A stretch of 64,000 nucleotides of DNA from Streptantibioticus cattleyicolor NRRL 8057 = DSM 46488 (GTDB taxonomy: Bacteria > Actinomycetota > Actinomycetes > Streptomycetales > Streptomycetaceae). Under the pieces are notes generated by a model, which was not told the origin of the DNA, did no database searches, and saw nothing but the letters and a program-made list of their open reading frames with translations. Both the position numbers and the translations under genes were made by a program. Below, in pieces: positions 33,298-41,333 of the stretch (positions within the stretch are counted from its first letter, which is position 1; each line of letters begins with the position of its first letter). The DNA lies in assembly GCF_000240165.1 (NCBI RefSeq), contig NC_017586.1, positions 3,658,001 through 3,722,000 on the forward strand, in the 5' to 3' direction.

Positions 33298-33912
33298 TTG
33301 CTGACGATCCACGCGGCGCCGCTGGTGGTGCCGCTCGGCGGCCGGGAGCCGTTGGCCGACGGCGCGGTGGCGGTGGACGGCGACCGGATCACCGCCGTCG
33401 GCCCGTTCGGCGAGGTCGCGGCCAAGTGGCCGGCGGCCCGGGTGCGCCGCTGGCCCGGCGCGCTCACCCCGGGACTGGTCAACCGGTACGGGCCCGAGCT
33501 GCTGGAGGGCGCCTACCACCCGGATCCGCGCGAGGCCGGGGAGTTGGGCACCGAGCCGCTCACCGGCGCCGCTTTTGCCGCCCTCGACTTGACCGACGCG
33601 CGGTGGGGGGCGAGCGCCCGGCGCGGGCTGCAACGGATGCTGCGGCACGGCGCGACCGCGGTGGCCGGACCCTTCGCCCGGGCCACCGTCCGGCTGGCGG
33701 TGGCGCGTTCGGGGCTGACGGTGGTGGCCCGCGGCGAGGAGCCGGAGGGGCGGCCGGCGCTGGACCCGCTGGACCCGGCGGCGCTGGAGCAGGCCGCGGC
33801 CGGGGTGCTGGCGCCCGGCGCCCGGGCCGATCTGGCCGCCTTCGCCGAGGTGGTGCCCGGCGCCTGCGTGGCCACCGTGCTCGGCGGGCGGCTGGCGTTC
33901 CGGCGCGTCTGA
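33298..33912 (+). CDS. Degenerate imidazolonepropionase/amidohydrolase-like protein
   Basis: A 204-residue protein whose start (LLTIHAAPLVVP... ITAVGP) and end (GARADLAAF ... GGRLAFRRV) match the composite beta domain of amidohydrolases. The catalytic barrel is nearly absent: where a metal-binding HxH should follow PGLVN the sequence reads RYG, and the usual distal His/Asp ligands are missing. TTG at 33298 follows AGGA within the mqnC stop. Its fixed position after mqnC suggests a non-catalytic role in the pathway or a remnant of a deaminase. It is too short to be a whole enzyme of this family (about 400 residues). Confidence 0.7.
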   Translation: MLTIHAAPLVVPLGGREPLADGAVAVDGDRITAVGPFGEVAAKWPAARVRRWPGALTPGLVNRYGPELLEGAYHPDPREAGELGTEPLTGAAFAALDLTDARWGASARRGLQRMLRHGATAVAGPFARATVRLAVARSGLTVVARGEEPEGRPALDPLDPAALEQAAAGVLAPGARADLAAFAEVVPGACVATVLGGRLAFRRV

Positions 33913-33966
33913 CCGACGGCGTCCCCCCGGAGCAGGGCGTTGCCCGGGTAGTGACATATTGGATCC

Positions 33967-34665
33967 GTGACCCGAGCCTCCCTGGACAAGCAGCCGTCGG
34001 ACGTCGCCGCCATGTTCGACGACGTGGCCGCCAAGTACGACCTCACCAACGACGTGCTCTCGCTGGGCCAGGCGAGGCTGTGGCGCAAGGCGGTCGCCAA
34101 GGCGGTGCAGGCGCGTCCGGGCGAGCGGGTGCTCGACCTGGCGGCCGGCACCGGCACCTCGTCGCTGCCGTTCCTGGACGCCGGGGCGGCCGTCGTGCCG
34201 TGCGACTTCTCCGTCGGGATGCTGCGCGAGGGCAAGCGGCGCCACCCCGGTCTGCCGCTCACCGCGGGCGACGCCACCCGGCTGCCGTTCCGGGACGGCG
34301 TGTTCGACGCGGTCACCATCTCCTTCGGGCTGCGCAACGTCCAGGACACCGAGGCGGCGCTGGCCGAGATGCTGCGGGTGACCAGGCCCGGCGGCCGGGT
34401 GGTCGTCTGCGAGTTCAGCCGCCCGACCTGGCGCCCGTTCCGTACCGTCTACACCGAGTACCTGATGCGCGCCCTGCCGCCGGTGGCCACCGCGGTCAGC
34501 AGCAACCCGGACGCCTACGTCTACCTCGCCGAGTCCATCCGCGCCTGGCCGGACCAGCCGGGGCTGGCCGCCCTGATGGCCCGGGTCGGCTGGGAGAAGG
34601 TTGCCTGGCGCAATCTGACCGGTGGCGTGGTGGCGCTGCACCGCGCCGTCCGGCCGCGGGGCTGA
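33967..34665 (+). CDS. menG: Demethylmenaquinone methyltransferase (UbiE/MenG)
   Basis: A 232-residue SAM-dependent C-methyltransferase finishing menaquinone from demethylmenaquinone. The start [25 protein letters not shown] and the SAM motif [10 protein letters not shown] are canonical, followed by the GDATRLPF and ISFGLRNV signature blocks of UbiE. GTG at 33967 is the natural start. The gene lies 54 bp after the amidohydrolase-like gene and before the isoprenoid reductase gene, the order found with late menaquinone genes. ubiE is an equivalent name. Confidence 0.92.
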   Translation: MTRASLDKQPSDVAAMFDDVAAKYDLTNDVLSLGQARLWRKAVAKAVQARPGERVLDLAAGTGTSSLPFLDAGAAVVPCDFSVGMLREGKRRHPGLPLTAGDATRLPFRDGVFDAVTISFGLRNVQDTEAALAEMLRVTRPGGRVVVCEFSRPTWRPFRTVYTEYLMRALPPVATAVSSNPDAYVYLAESIRAWPDQPGLAALMARVGWEKVAWRNLTGGVVALHRAVRPRG

Positions 34666-34756
34666 CCGCGGGCCCGCGGGCACCGGGCAGCCGAGACAGT
34701 CACTCAGCGGCCGGCCGTGGGGCCGGCCGACCGCCGATGAAGGGAAGAACCCGACC

Positions 34757-36046
34757 GTGAGCGAGACCACCGCAGCGTCGGAGCGCAGCGCTGACGTGAT
34801 CGTGGTCGGGGCCGGTCCGGCCGGCTCGACCACCGCCTACTACCTGGCCAAGGCCGGACTCGACGTCCTGCTGCTGGAGAAGACCGCGTTCCCGCGCGAG
34901 AAGGTGTGCGGCGACGGCCTCACCCCGCGGGCGACCAAGCAGCTGGTGCAGATGGGCATCGACGTCTCCGAGGAGGCCGGCTGGCTGCGCAACAAGGGCC
35001 TGCGGATCATCGCCGGCGGGATGCGGCTCCAGCTCGACTGGCCGGAGCTGGCCTCGTTCCCCGACTACGGGCTGGTGCGCAAGCGCGACGACTTCGACGA
35101 GCAGCTGGCCCGGCAGGCGCAGAAGGCCGGCGCCCGGCTGTACGAGCGGTGCAACGTCTCGGCGCCGCTGACCGACCCGCGCACCGGGCGGATCACCGGG
35201 GTGGAGGCCAAGCTGGGCGAGGAGAAGACCCCGGTCACCTTCCACGCCCCGCTGGTGGTCGCGGCGGACGGCAACTCCACCCGGCTGTCGCTGGCGATGG
35301 GGCTCCACCGGCGCGAGGACCGGCCGATGGGCGTCGCGGTGCGCACCTACTTCACCTCCCCGCGCCACGACGACGACTACCTGGAGTCGTGGCTGGAGCT
35401 GTGGGACCGGCGCGGCGGGCAGGAGAAGCTGCTGCCCGGTTACGGCTGGGTCTTCGGCATGGGCGACGGCACCTCCAACGTGGGCCTGGGCGTGCTCAAC
35501 TCCTCGCCGGCCTTCAAGGAGCTGGACTGGCGCGAGGTGCTCAAGGCGTGGTGCGCCTCGATGCCGGAGGAGTGGGGTTACACCCCGGAGAACATGACCT
35601 GCCCGATCCGTGGCGCCGCGCTGCCGATGGCCTTCAACCGCCAGCCGCACTACACCCGCGGCCTGCTGCTGGTGGGCGACGCCGGCGGCCTCGTCAACCC
35701 CTTCAACGGCGAGGGCATCGCCTACGCGATGGAATCCGGCCAGATCGCCGCCGACGTCATCGTGCAGGCCCACTCCCGGGCCACCGAGGCCGGCCGTGAG
35801 CTGGCGCTCCAGCGCTACCCGCGGGTGCTCAAGGACACCTACGGCGGCTACTACACGCTGGGCCGCGCCTTCGTGCAGCTCATCAGCAACCCGAAGATCA
35901 TGAAGCTGGCCGCCCACCGCGGTCTGACCCACCCGGTGCTGATGCGTTTCACCCTCAAGCTGCTGGCCAACCTGACCGACCCGACCGGCGGCGACGCGAT
36001 GGACCGCATCATCAACGGCCTGAGCAAGGTGGCCCCGAGGGCCTGA
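34757..36046 (+). CDS. Geranylgeranyl reductase family flavoprotein (MenJ-like menaquinone side-chain reductase)
   Basis: A 429-residue FAD oxidoreductase. VVGAGPAGSTT (about 16-26) binds FAD; CGDGLTPR (from C51) and LLLVGDAGGLVNPFNGEGI are conserved blocks of the family. MenJ of mycobacteria saturates one isoprene unit of menaquinone, and Streptomyces menaquinones are partly hydrogenated, so this is the likely role. Its position directly after menG supports it. GTG at 34757 has GAAGGGAAG upstream. Electron donor and number of bonds reduced are not inferable. Confidence 0.85.
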   Translation: MSETTAASERSADVIVVGAGPAGSTTAYYLAKAGLDVLLLEKTAFPREKVCGDGLTPRATKQLVQMGIDVSEEAGWLRNKGLRIIAGGMRLQLDWPELASFPDYGLVRKRDDFDEQLARQAQKAGARLYERCNVSAPLTDPRTGRITGVEAKLGEEKTPVTFHAPLVVAADGNSTRLSLAMGLHRREDRPMGVAVRTYFTSPRHDDDYLESWLELWDRRGGQEKLLPGYGWVFGMGDGTSNVGLGVLNSSPAFKELDWREVLKAWCASMPEEWGYTPENMTCPIRGAALPMAFNRQPHYTRGLLLVGDAGGLVNPFNGEGIAYAMESGQIAADVIVQAHSRATEAGRELALQRYPRVLKDTYGGYYTLGRAFVQLISNPKIMKLAAHRGLTHPVLMRFTLKLLANLTDPTGGDAMDRIINGLSKVAPRA

Positions 36047-36065
36047 CCCCGCCCCGCCCGCACCC

Positions 36066-36105
36066 ACGCGGCGTGCTCCGCCCCGGTGGCCGGATCACGC
36101 CGCGT
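36066..36105 (+). terminator. Hairpin after the menJ-like gene
   Basis: ACGCGGCGTG and CACGCCGCGT form a perfect 10-bp stem with a 20-nt loop, beginning 20 bp after the stop. It probably ends the mqnC-menG-menJ-like transcript. Confidence 0.5.
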
Positions 36106-36264
36106 ACGGGTGTGCGGTACGGGTACGCGTACCGGCGGATGTCCCGGAGTCGGCCGGGTTCTGCCACAGCACCGTAACGGGGGATGACAAGCGCATGGTC
36201 ATGGCGCACGGTCGATGGAAGGGGACAGTGAGCGACCGTAGCGACCGTACGGAGGAGAGGCATC

Positions 36265-36915
36265 ATGCGTACCCGTAACGCCCGGCGTTCTGTGGCGGCT
36301 GCCGCGATGGTGGCCGCGGGGCTGGCGCTCACCGCGTGCTCCACGGGGACCACGGCGTCCTCGGGGGCGTCGGTGCCCGGGTCGTCCGGCTCCTCGGCCC
36401 CCGGGTCCTCGTCCGCCCCGGCGTCCTCCGGCACCTCCGGATCCTCCGCCGCGTCCTCCGGCGTCCACGCGCAGACCGAGGGGCGCAGCGGGGCCATCGG
36501 GCCGTGTGCGACGAGCCGGCTACGGGTGGCCCAGCGGGACGCGAGCGTGGGCGCCGGCCAGTACTACTCCAAGCTGGTCTTCACCAACGTCTCCGGCACC
36601 ACCTGCACCCTGACCGGCTTCCCGGGGGTCTCCTACGTCAAGGGCGGCGGCGTCCAGTCCGGCAACCCGGCCCAGCGCACCGGTGGCGACGTCCGCACCG
36701 TCACCCTGCCCCCGCACGGCACCGCGGTGGCCACGCTGCACGACGCCAACGGTGTCGGCGGCTACGACCCGAAGGAGTGCCAGCTCTCGGCGGCCGAGGG
36801 CCTGCGGATCTACCCGCCGAACCAGAAGGCCGCGCTCTTCCTGCCGTGGAAGACCCAGCACTGCGCGGGCCCGGGCGTCCACTCGCTGAGCATCACCTCG
36901 GTCCAGCAGGGCTGA
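36265..36915 (+). CDS. DUF4232 lipoprotein
   Basis: A 216-residue secreted lipoprotein: basic N-terminus, hydrophobic core and lipobox LTAC with C25 as the lipidated residue. A Ser/Ala/Gly/Pro linker (about 26-70) precedes a DUF4232 beta domain with conserved YYSKLVFTNVSGTTCTLTGFPGVSYV and paired cysteines. Strong GGAGGAGAGG site before ATG. Just upstream is an 8-9 bp direct repeat (GCGACCGTA twice). Converges with the RsbW-like gene with only 5 bp between stops. Function of the domain is unknown. Confidence 0.86.
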   Translation: MRTRNARRSVAAAAMVAAGLALTACSTGTTASSGASVPGSSGSSAPGSSSAPASSGTSGSSAASSGVHAQTEGRSGAIGPCATSRLRVAQRDASVGAGQYYSKLVFTNVSGTTCTLTGFPGVSYVKGGGVQSGNPAQRTGGDVRTVTLPPHGTAVATLHDANGVGGYDPKECQLSAAEGLRIYPPNQKAALFLPWKTQHCAGPGVHSLSITSVQQG

Positions 36916-36920
36916 CCCCG

Positions 36921-37319
36921 TCACCCGGCGGCGTACTCGAACCACACCGTCTTCCCGCGTCCCGCTCCGTACCGGCACACCCCCCACTCCGTGGCGCACC
37001 CGTGGATCAACGCGAGCCCGCGCCCCGATTCGGCCTCCGGCCCGGGCGTGCGGGCTTGCGGCATCCCCCGCGCCTCGTCGTGCACCAGCACCCGCAGCCT
37101 GCGGTCCACCCACTCGCCGAACAACGTGATCGGCGTCCCGCACCCGCTCGCCCGGCACGCGTTGACCGCGTTTGTCACCGCCTCCGAGGTCAGCAACGCG
37201 GCGGTGTCCGCCAACTCCTCCCGCCGCGCGGTGGTCAGCATCGTCGTCACGGCGTGCCGTGCCGCCCGCACCCAGGCCGGGTCGGGCGGGAAGACCAGGG
37301 AGAACTCCGTTGCGGGCAT
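36921..37319 (-). CDS. RsbW-like ATP-binding protein, partner of the XRE-DUF397 cassette
   Basis: A 132-residue GHKL ATPase domain with N box TSEAVTNAVNA (E46, N50) and G box ESGRGLALIHGCATEWG. ATG at 37319 has GGAGG 9 bp upstream. It diverges from the XRE regulator at 37484, across 164 bp. This set (XRE plus DUF397 with a divergent RsbW-like protein) recurs many times in Streptomyces genomes, including abaA/whiJ-type clusters that affect development and antibiotic production. Confidence 0.82.
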   Translation of the reverse strand: MPATEFSLVFPPDPAWVRAARHAVTTMLTTARREELADTAALLTSEAVTNAVNACRASGCGTPITLFGEWVDRRLRVLVHDEARGMPQARTPGPEAESGRGLALIHGCATEWGVCRYGAGRGKTVWFEYAAG

Positions 37320-37483
37320 GGGGGATCGCCTCCGGCGCGGGATGTGGTGACGCTCGGTCAGGTGGAGATGACGGACGCACGCGGCGATAGCACTTGCAAC
37401 CTCACCGGCAGGCTTGCTCCCAACGAGTGGACCGCGGCCCCGTCCGCCCGGCAGACTGCGCCTGATCCAAGGAGGCGTATGCC

Positions 37484-38371
37484 ATGGGGCTGAGGGCCAA
37501 CCCGACGCAACGGCAACGACGTTTGGGCGCCGAGCTGCGCAGGCTCCGCGAGACCAGCGGCATGTCCGCCACGGACGCGGGCGCCCTCGCCGGGCTCGGT
37601 CGCGCACACATGAGCCACATCGAGATGGGCCGCACCGCGATCCCGGAAGAGAAACTGCGCCTGCTGGCTCACGCCTACGGTTGCAAAAGTCCTGAGCTTG
37701 TTGACGCCCTGGTGGAGATGGCCCAGTCCACCGGGAAGGGCTGGTGGACGGAGTTCCGCGACACGTTGGCGCCCACGACGCTCGATTTCGCGGAGCTGGA
37801 AGCCTCGGCCGAGGTGATCAAGACGTTCACCCTGATCTACGTCCCTGGGTTGTTGCAAACCGAGGAGTACATGCGGGCGCTGTTCGAGATCGGGGTTCCC
37901 GAGGCGGACCGGCATTACATCGAGCGCGGTGTGGAGTTCCGCCTACGGCGTGGGCGGCTCTTGCTTGAGGAGGAGCCGCCGCAGTATTACGCGGTGGTTC
38001 ACGAGGCCGCTCTCCACATGACCGGCGTGGGTCGGGACGTGCTCGTCCGACAGATCGAGCACCTGCTGGAGCTGGCCCAGCTGCCGCACGTGAACATCCA
38101 GATCATCCCGTTTCGGGAACGCCTTGCCCTGGCGTCGGAGTCGCAGTTCAGCATCTACGAACCGGCGGTTCCTCAACTCGGTACGATCCACTTGGAGAGT
38201 CCCGCCGCGACGCTGTTCCTCACAGAGCCACATCAACTCACCCGGTACAACGAGGACTTCGACAATCTGCGACAGAGTGCATTGCCACCGCTCGACCCGA
38301 AGACCGATATCGGTGCGTACTCAAGGCGTGATTCCCTGGGGTTCGTCCAGCACATGCTCTACACACTGTGA
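37484..38371 (+). CDS. XRE regulator with DUF5753 domain (WhiJ/Scr1-like)
   Basis: A 295-residue regulator: XRE helix-turn-helix at about residues 10-65 (LRETSGMSATDAGALAGLGRAHMSHIEMGR) and a DUF5753 ligand domain with the family blocks TFTLIYVPGLLQTEEY, RLRRGRLLLEEEPP and HVNIQIIPFRE. Followed 10 bp later by a DUF397 gene, the classic pair. XRE-DUF397 pairs such as Scr1/Scr2 in S. coelicolor raise antibiotic production, and some resemble toxin-antitoxin units. Ribosome site AAGGAGG lies at normal distance from ATG 37484. Confidence 0.9.
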   Translation: MGLRANPTQRQRRLGAELRRLRETSGMSATDAGALAGLGRAHMSHIEMGRTAIPEEKLRLLAHAYGCKSPELVDALVEMAQSTGKGWWTEFRDTLAPTTLDFAELEASAEVIKTFTLIYVPGLLQTEEYMRALFEIGVPEADRHYIERGVEFRLRRGRLLLEEEPPQYYAVVHEAALHMTGVGRDVLVRQIEHLLELAQLPHVNIQIIPFRERLALASESQFSIYEPAVPQLGTIHLESPAATLFLTEPHQLTRYNEDFDNLRQSALPPLDPKTDIGAYSRRDSLGFVQHMLYTL

Positions 38372-38381
38372 AAGGCCGCAC

Positions 38382-38573
38382 GTGTCCGAACTGACCTGGC
38401 AGAAGTCGTCCTTCAGTAATGGCCAAGGTACTCCTGACTGCGTAGAGCTGGCCGCGGGCCGATCCGGTACCGTCCACCTCCGTGAGAGCGACGACCCCAC
38501 GACCGTGCTCACCGCGGACGCGGCCGGGCTCGCTGCCTTGCTCAAGGAGATCAAATCCGGCACGTTCGGATGA
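38382..38573 (+). CDS. DUF397 protein, copy 1
   Basis: A 63-residue DUF397 protein with the signature start LTWQKSSFS, the central CVELA and the C-terminal VHLRESDDP. GTG at 38382 begins 10 bp after the XRE stop, so the pair is coupled. A longer in-frame opening belongs to shadow sequence. It is nearly identical over its length to the next gene. Confidence 0.85.
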   Translation: MSELTWQKSSFSNGQGTPDCVELAAGRSGTVHLRESDDPTTVLTADAAGLAALLKEIKSGTFG

Positions 38574-38605
38574 TTCCGCCCGAACGGAACTTTCGGAGGA
38601 TCGTC

Positions 38606-38803
38606 ATGACGCTGACCTGGCAGAAGTCGAGCTTCAGCGGAGGCAGCGGCTCGGGGGAATGCGTAGAGCTGGCCGCAGGCCGATCCGGCACCGTTCACCT
38701 CCGCGAGAGCGACAACCCCACGACTGTCCTCACCGCCGACGCGGCCGGGCTCGCTGCCTTGCTCAAGGAGATCAAGTCCGGGGGGTTCGACCGGGCGGGC
38801 TGA
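38606..38803 (+). CDS. DUF397 protein, copy 2 (recent tandem duplicate)
   Basis: A 65-residue DUF397 protein. ATG at 38606 with GGAGGATCGTC upstream is better than the earlier ATG at 38570. From CVELAAGRSG onward it differs from copy 1 by one residue (N for D) until the last few residues, and DNA identity is also very high, so the duplication looks recent or maintained by gene conversion. The N-terminal ten residues after the motif differ (SGGSGSGE versus SNGQGTPD), where partner specificity could lie. Confidence 0.85.
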   Translation: MTLTWQKSSFSGGSGSGECVELAAGRSGTVHLRESDNPTTVLTADAAGLAALLKEIKSGGFDRAG

Positions 38804-38828
38804 ACCGACCCCCGCCCGTACCGGATGC

Positions 38829-38864
38829 GAACGGCCGCCATCCCTGCCGGGACGGCGGCCGTTC
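38829..38864. terminator. Terminator between DUF397 copy 2 and the NlpC/P60 gene
   Basis: GAACGGCCGCC with GGCGGCCGTTC (11 bp), extended after one mismatch by TCCC/GGGA around a TGCC loop. It separates convergent genes. Confidence 0.75.
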
Positions 38865-38877
38865 ACGCGTGGGGGGC

Positions 38878-39701
38878 TCAGGCGACGCGGACCGCGCCGG
38901 TGGGCTGGGAGTAGGACAGCGGGCGCTCGACGACGCCGCTGCTCGGGTTCTGGGCGCCGATGAAGTTGCCGCCGCCGACGTAGACGGCGACGTGGTAGGC
39001 GCTGCCGGCGCCGCCCCAGTAGAGGATGTCGCCGGGCTGGAGGGCGTCGAGGGAGACCTGGGTGCCCGCGGTGGACTGGTCCTCGGAGACCCGCGGGAGG
39101 TCCACGCCGATGGTCCGGAAGGCGGCCTGGACGAGGCCGGAGCAGTCGTAGGCGGTGGGGCCGGTGGCGCCCATCACGTAGGCCTTGCCGAGCTGGGCCT
39201 GGAGGAAGCTGATGACGCTCGCGACGCTGCCGCCGGCGGAGGGGCGGGGGCGTCGGTGGAGGCGAGCCCCAGCGAGGTGCGCTCGGCGGAGCGGGAGGCG
39301 GCCTGGGACTCGGCGCGGGCGGCGGCCTGCTTGGCCTCGGCGGCCTTGGCGGCGGCGGCCCGGGCGGCCTCGTCGCTCGCCTTGCGCTGCTCGGCGGTGC
39401 GCTCCGCCTCGGTGGCGGCCTGGTCGTGCTCGGCCTGGAGCTGGTACGTGACGACGGCCTGAGCGGTGGCGTCGGCGGCACGGAGCTCGGACAGGTCGAG
39501 GGTCTGGGTGACCTCGTTGGTGCCGTTGTCACGGGCACCGGCGGCCTGGGCCGGGGAGGCGGCACCGGTCAGGGCGACGGCGCCGATCACGCCGCCGGCG
39601 ACACCGGCTCGTCTCACCCAGCTCGGCGGCATATGTCGGGCATGCCGCCGGGTGCGTATCGCGGTACTCGCCTCGGCGGTCGGGGTCTGCGTTGGGGACA
39701 T
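38878..39701 (-). pseudogene. NlpC/P60 cell-wall hydrolase with an apparent single-base frameshift
   Basis: A secreted peptidoglycan endopeptidase split in two frames. The first part (39701 to about 39240) has a signal peptide (VAGGVIGAVALTGAASPAQA) and an Ala/Glu-rich coiled coil. The second (about 39240 to 38878) has the NlpC/P60 domain with YDCSGLVQA (nucleophile Cys) and YHVAVYVGG (His). Between them a C run at about 39239-39251 appears one base short. Restoring it gives ...STDAPAPSAGGSVASVISFLQ in one frame. As written, part one stops at 39174 in an overlap with GTG/ATG starts of part two (39177/39174). A sequencing error, true mutation or programmed frameshift are all possible. Confidence 0.75.
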
Positions 39702-39869
39702 GGCAGATATGGCTATCAGCAAATCTTGGTTGCGTACAAAAAACGTAAGATGCGCCACAGTTGGCGGGGACCCGTCGCCATCGCCCTTTTCCGATCTTGT
39801 TCCGCACGGCGGTACGCGGATTTTCCCGGGGCGCGACGAGGTGAAGCGGAGGCGTTGACTCCGCCCGCT

Positions 39870-39885
39870 CGTGAGCGCGTTCACG
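39870..39885. promoter_or_regulatory. Weak Rex-like palindrome upstream of the NlpC/P60 gene
   Basis: CGTGAGCGCGTTCACG matches 13 of 16 positions of the Streptomyces Rex operator TGTGAACGCGTTCACA, but the outer T/A pair is missing. It lies about 170 bp upstream of the NlpC start and 480 bp upstream of nuoA. It may simply be a chance GC palindrome. Confidence 0.3.
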
Positions 39886-40221
39886 TGGCGTTCGCCCAAG
39901 GTCAGTCGCACGGTGGCGACTTCACCCGGTCAGGTGGCGGCAGTTGTACGAGCCGCCGTACGCCCGATGCGCTATATCACGTGTGCCTACCTCTTGCCAA
40001 GTTTGCGTGGCCTGCGATGAGTTGATAATGAGACAGCCGTGGCGACCGGCCCGGATGTGAACGGAAATGACGTCTGGTGATCATCCGAGTGCTTCGAGTA
40101 TGAAGATCTCCGCTCATCCGACTGCATGATCCTTCGTCAGGTGGCAAAGATCACAAAGGCGTTGGCGTCGCCCGTGTCGCAGATCACAGACCGGGGGGCA
40201 TAGGATGCAGGCGGTTCGGGC

Positions 40222-40239
40222 TTGTGAACTGCCTCACAT
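40222..40239. promoter_or_regulatory. Putative Rex (NADH/NAD+) operator upstream of nuoA
   Basis: TTGTGAACTGCCTCACAT has perfect TGTGA and TCACA half-sites in the spacing of the Rex consensus TTGTGAANNNNTTCACAA, matching 12 of the 14 specified bases. It is 125 bp upstream of nuoA and just downstream of a possible -10 box (TAGGAT, 40201-40206). Rex is known to control respiratory genes, nuo included, in S. coelicolor. Confidence 0.6.
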
Positions 40240-40364
40240 GGGTGCGATCTTCGTGTCGCATCTGGGGCGTCATCGGTCCCTACCGGTCCGTCATGGGACG
40301 GAAACGCCCATGTCGGTAAACGTCCGTCACGTCAGTCAACGCCGACTGGAAGGAGCGGAGGACG

Positions 40365-40724
40365 GTGAACGCGTACGCGCCCATCCTCGTGCTCGGCGGC
40401 CTCGCCGCGGGGTTCGCGATCTTCTCCGTGATCATGGCGTCGCTCACCGGCCCGAAGCGCTACAACCGGGCCAAGCTCGACGCGTACGAATGCGGCATCG
40501 AGCCGACCCCGCAGCCGGCCGGCGGCGGGCGTTTCCCGATCAAGTACTACCTGACGGCGATGCTCTTCATCGTCTTCGACATCGAGATCGTCTTCCTCTA
40601 TCCGTGGGCGGTCAGCTTCGACTCCCTCGGCCTCTTCGGTCTCGTCGAAATGCTGCTGTTCGTCCTCACCGCTTTCGTCGCCTATGCCTACGTCTGGCGC
40701 CGCGGCGGCCTGGAGTGGGATTGA
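40365..40724 (+). CDS. nuoA: NADH-quinone oxidoreductase subunit A
   Basis: A 119-residue membrane subunit at the junction of the peripheral and membrane arms of complex I. Three hydrophobic helices with the conserved loop KLDAYECGIEPTPQPAGGGRFPIKYYLTAMLF between the first and second, and FDIEIVFLYPWAV in the second. GTG at 40365 follows AAGGAGCGGAGG. First gene of the 14-gene nuo operon. Confidence 0.96.
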   Translation: MNAYAPILVLGGLAAGFAIFSVIMASLTGPKRYNRAKLDAYECGIEPTPQPAGGGRFPIKYYLTAMLFIVFDIEIVFLYPWAVSFDSLGLFGLVEMLLFVLTAFVAYAYVWRRGGLEWD

Positions 40725-40778
40725 TTGAGCGCGCGACAATAGATACGAACCCGGGCATTTGAGACAGGGGCAATCGCT

Positions 40779-41333
40779 ATGGGTATCGAGGAGAAGCTGC
40801 CGAGCGGCTTTCTGCTCACCACCGTCGAGCAGGCCGCGGGGTGGGTGCGCAAGGCGTCGGTCTTCCCGGCGACCTTCGGCCTCGCGTGCTGCGCGATCGA
40901 GATGATGACCGCAGGCGCCGGCCGGTACGACATGGCCCGCTTCGGCATGGAGGTCTTCCGCGGCTCGCCGCGCCAGGCCGACCTGATGATCGTCGCGGGG
41001 CGGGTCAGCCAGAAGATGGCGCCGGTGCTGCGCCAGGTCTACGACCAGATGCCCAACCCCAAGTGGGTGATCTCCATGGGCGTCTGCGCCTCCAGCGGTG
41101 GCATGTTCAACAACTACGCGATCGTCCAGGGCGTCGACCACATCGTGCCGGTCGACATCTACCTGCCCGGCTGCCCGCCCCGCCCCGAGATGCTGCTCGA
41201 CGCCATCCTCAAGCTGCACGACAAGATCCAGCACGAGAAGCTCGGCGTCCACCGCGAGCGGGCGGCCCGCGAGGCGGAGGAGGCGGCCCTCAAGGCGCTC
41301 CCGACGATCGAGATGAAGGGGCTGCTGCGATGA
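40779..41333 (+). CDS. nuoB: NADH-quinone oxidoreductase subunit B (N2 cluster)
   Basis: A 184-residue subunit carrying the terminal 4Fe-4S cluster N2 that reduces menaquinone. Ligands are the tandem C37-C38 in [12 protein letters not shown]103 and C132 in LPGCPPRPE, all present. The C-terminal extension of about 25 charged residues is usual for actinobacteria. Its stop overlaps the nuoC start (ATGA). Confidence 0.97.
   Translation: MGIEEKLPSGFLLTTVEQAAGWVRKASVFPATFGLACCAIEMMTAGAGRYDMARFGMEVFRGSPRQADLMIVAGRVSQKMAPVLRQVYDQMPNPKWVISMGVCASSGGMFNNYAIVQGVDHIVPVDIYLPGCPPRPEMLLDAILKLHDKIQHEKLGVHRERAAREAEEAALKALPTIEMKGLLR

Larger units (their letters stand above)
39702..40364. other. 663-bp divergent intergenic region between NlpC/P60 and nuoA
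   Basis: No gene is supported. The part near 40000-40160 is relatively A/T-rich for this genome and contains a GATAAT hexamer (40024-40029). Repeated AGATCACA words occur at about 40148 and 40181, and TAGGAT at 40201. Two Rex-like palindromes are listed separately. No cyclic-di-AMP riboswitch motif was found. This stretch must hold the nuo promoter(s) and the NlpC promoter. Confidence 0.55.

Noticed and set aside
39702-40200. Cyclic-di-AMP (ydaO) riboswitch upstream of the NlpC/P60 gene
   Set aside because: Such riboswitches often precede cell-wall hydrolase genes, but the conserved GAACCCG/AGCTAACC-type blocks were not found on the minus strand.
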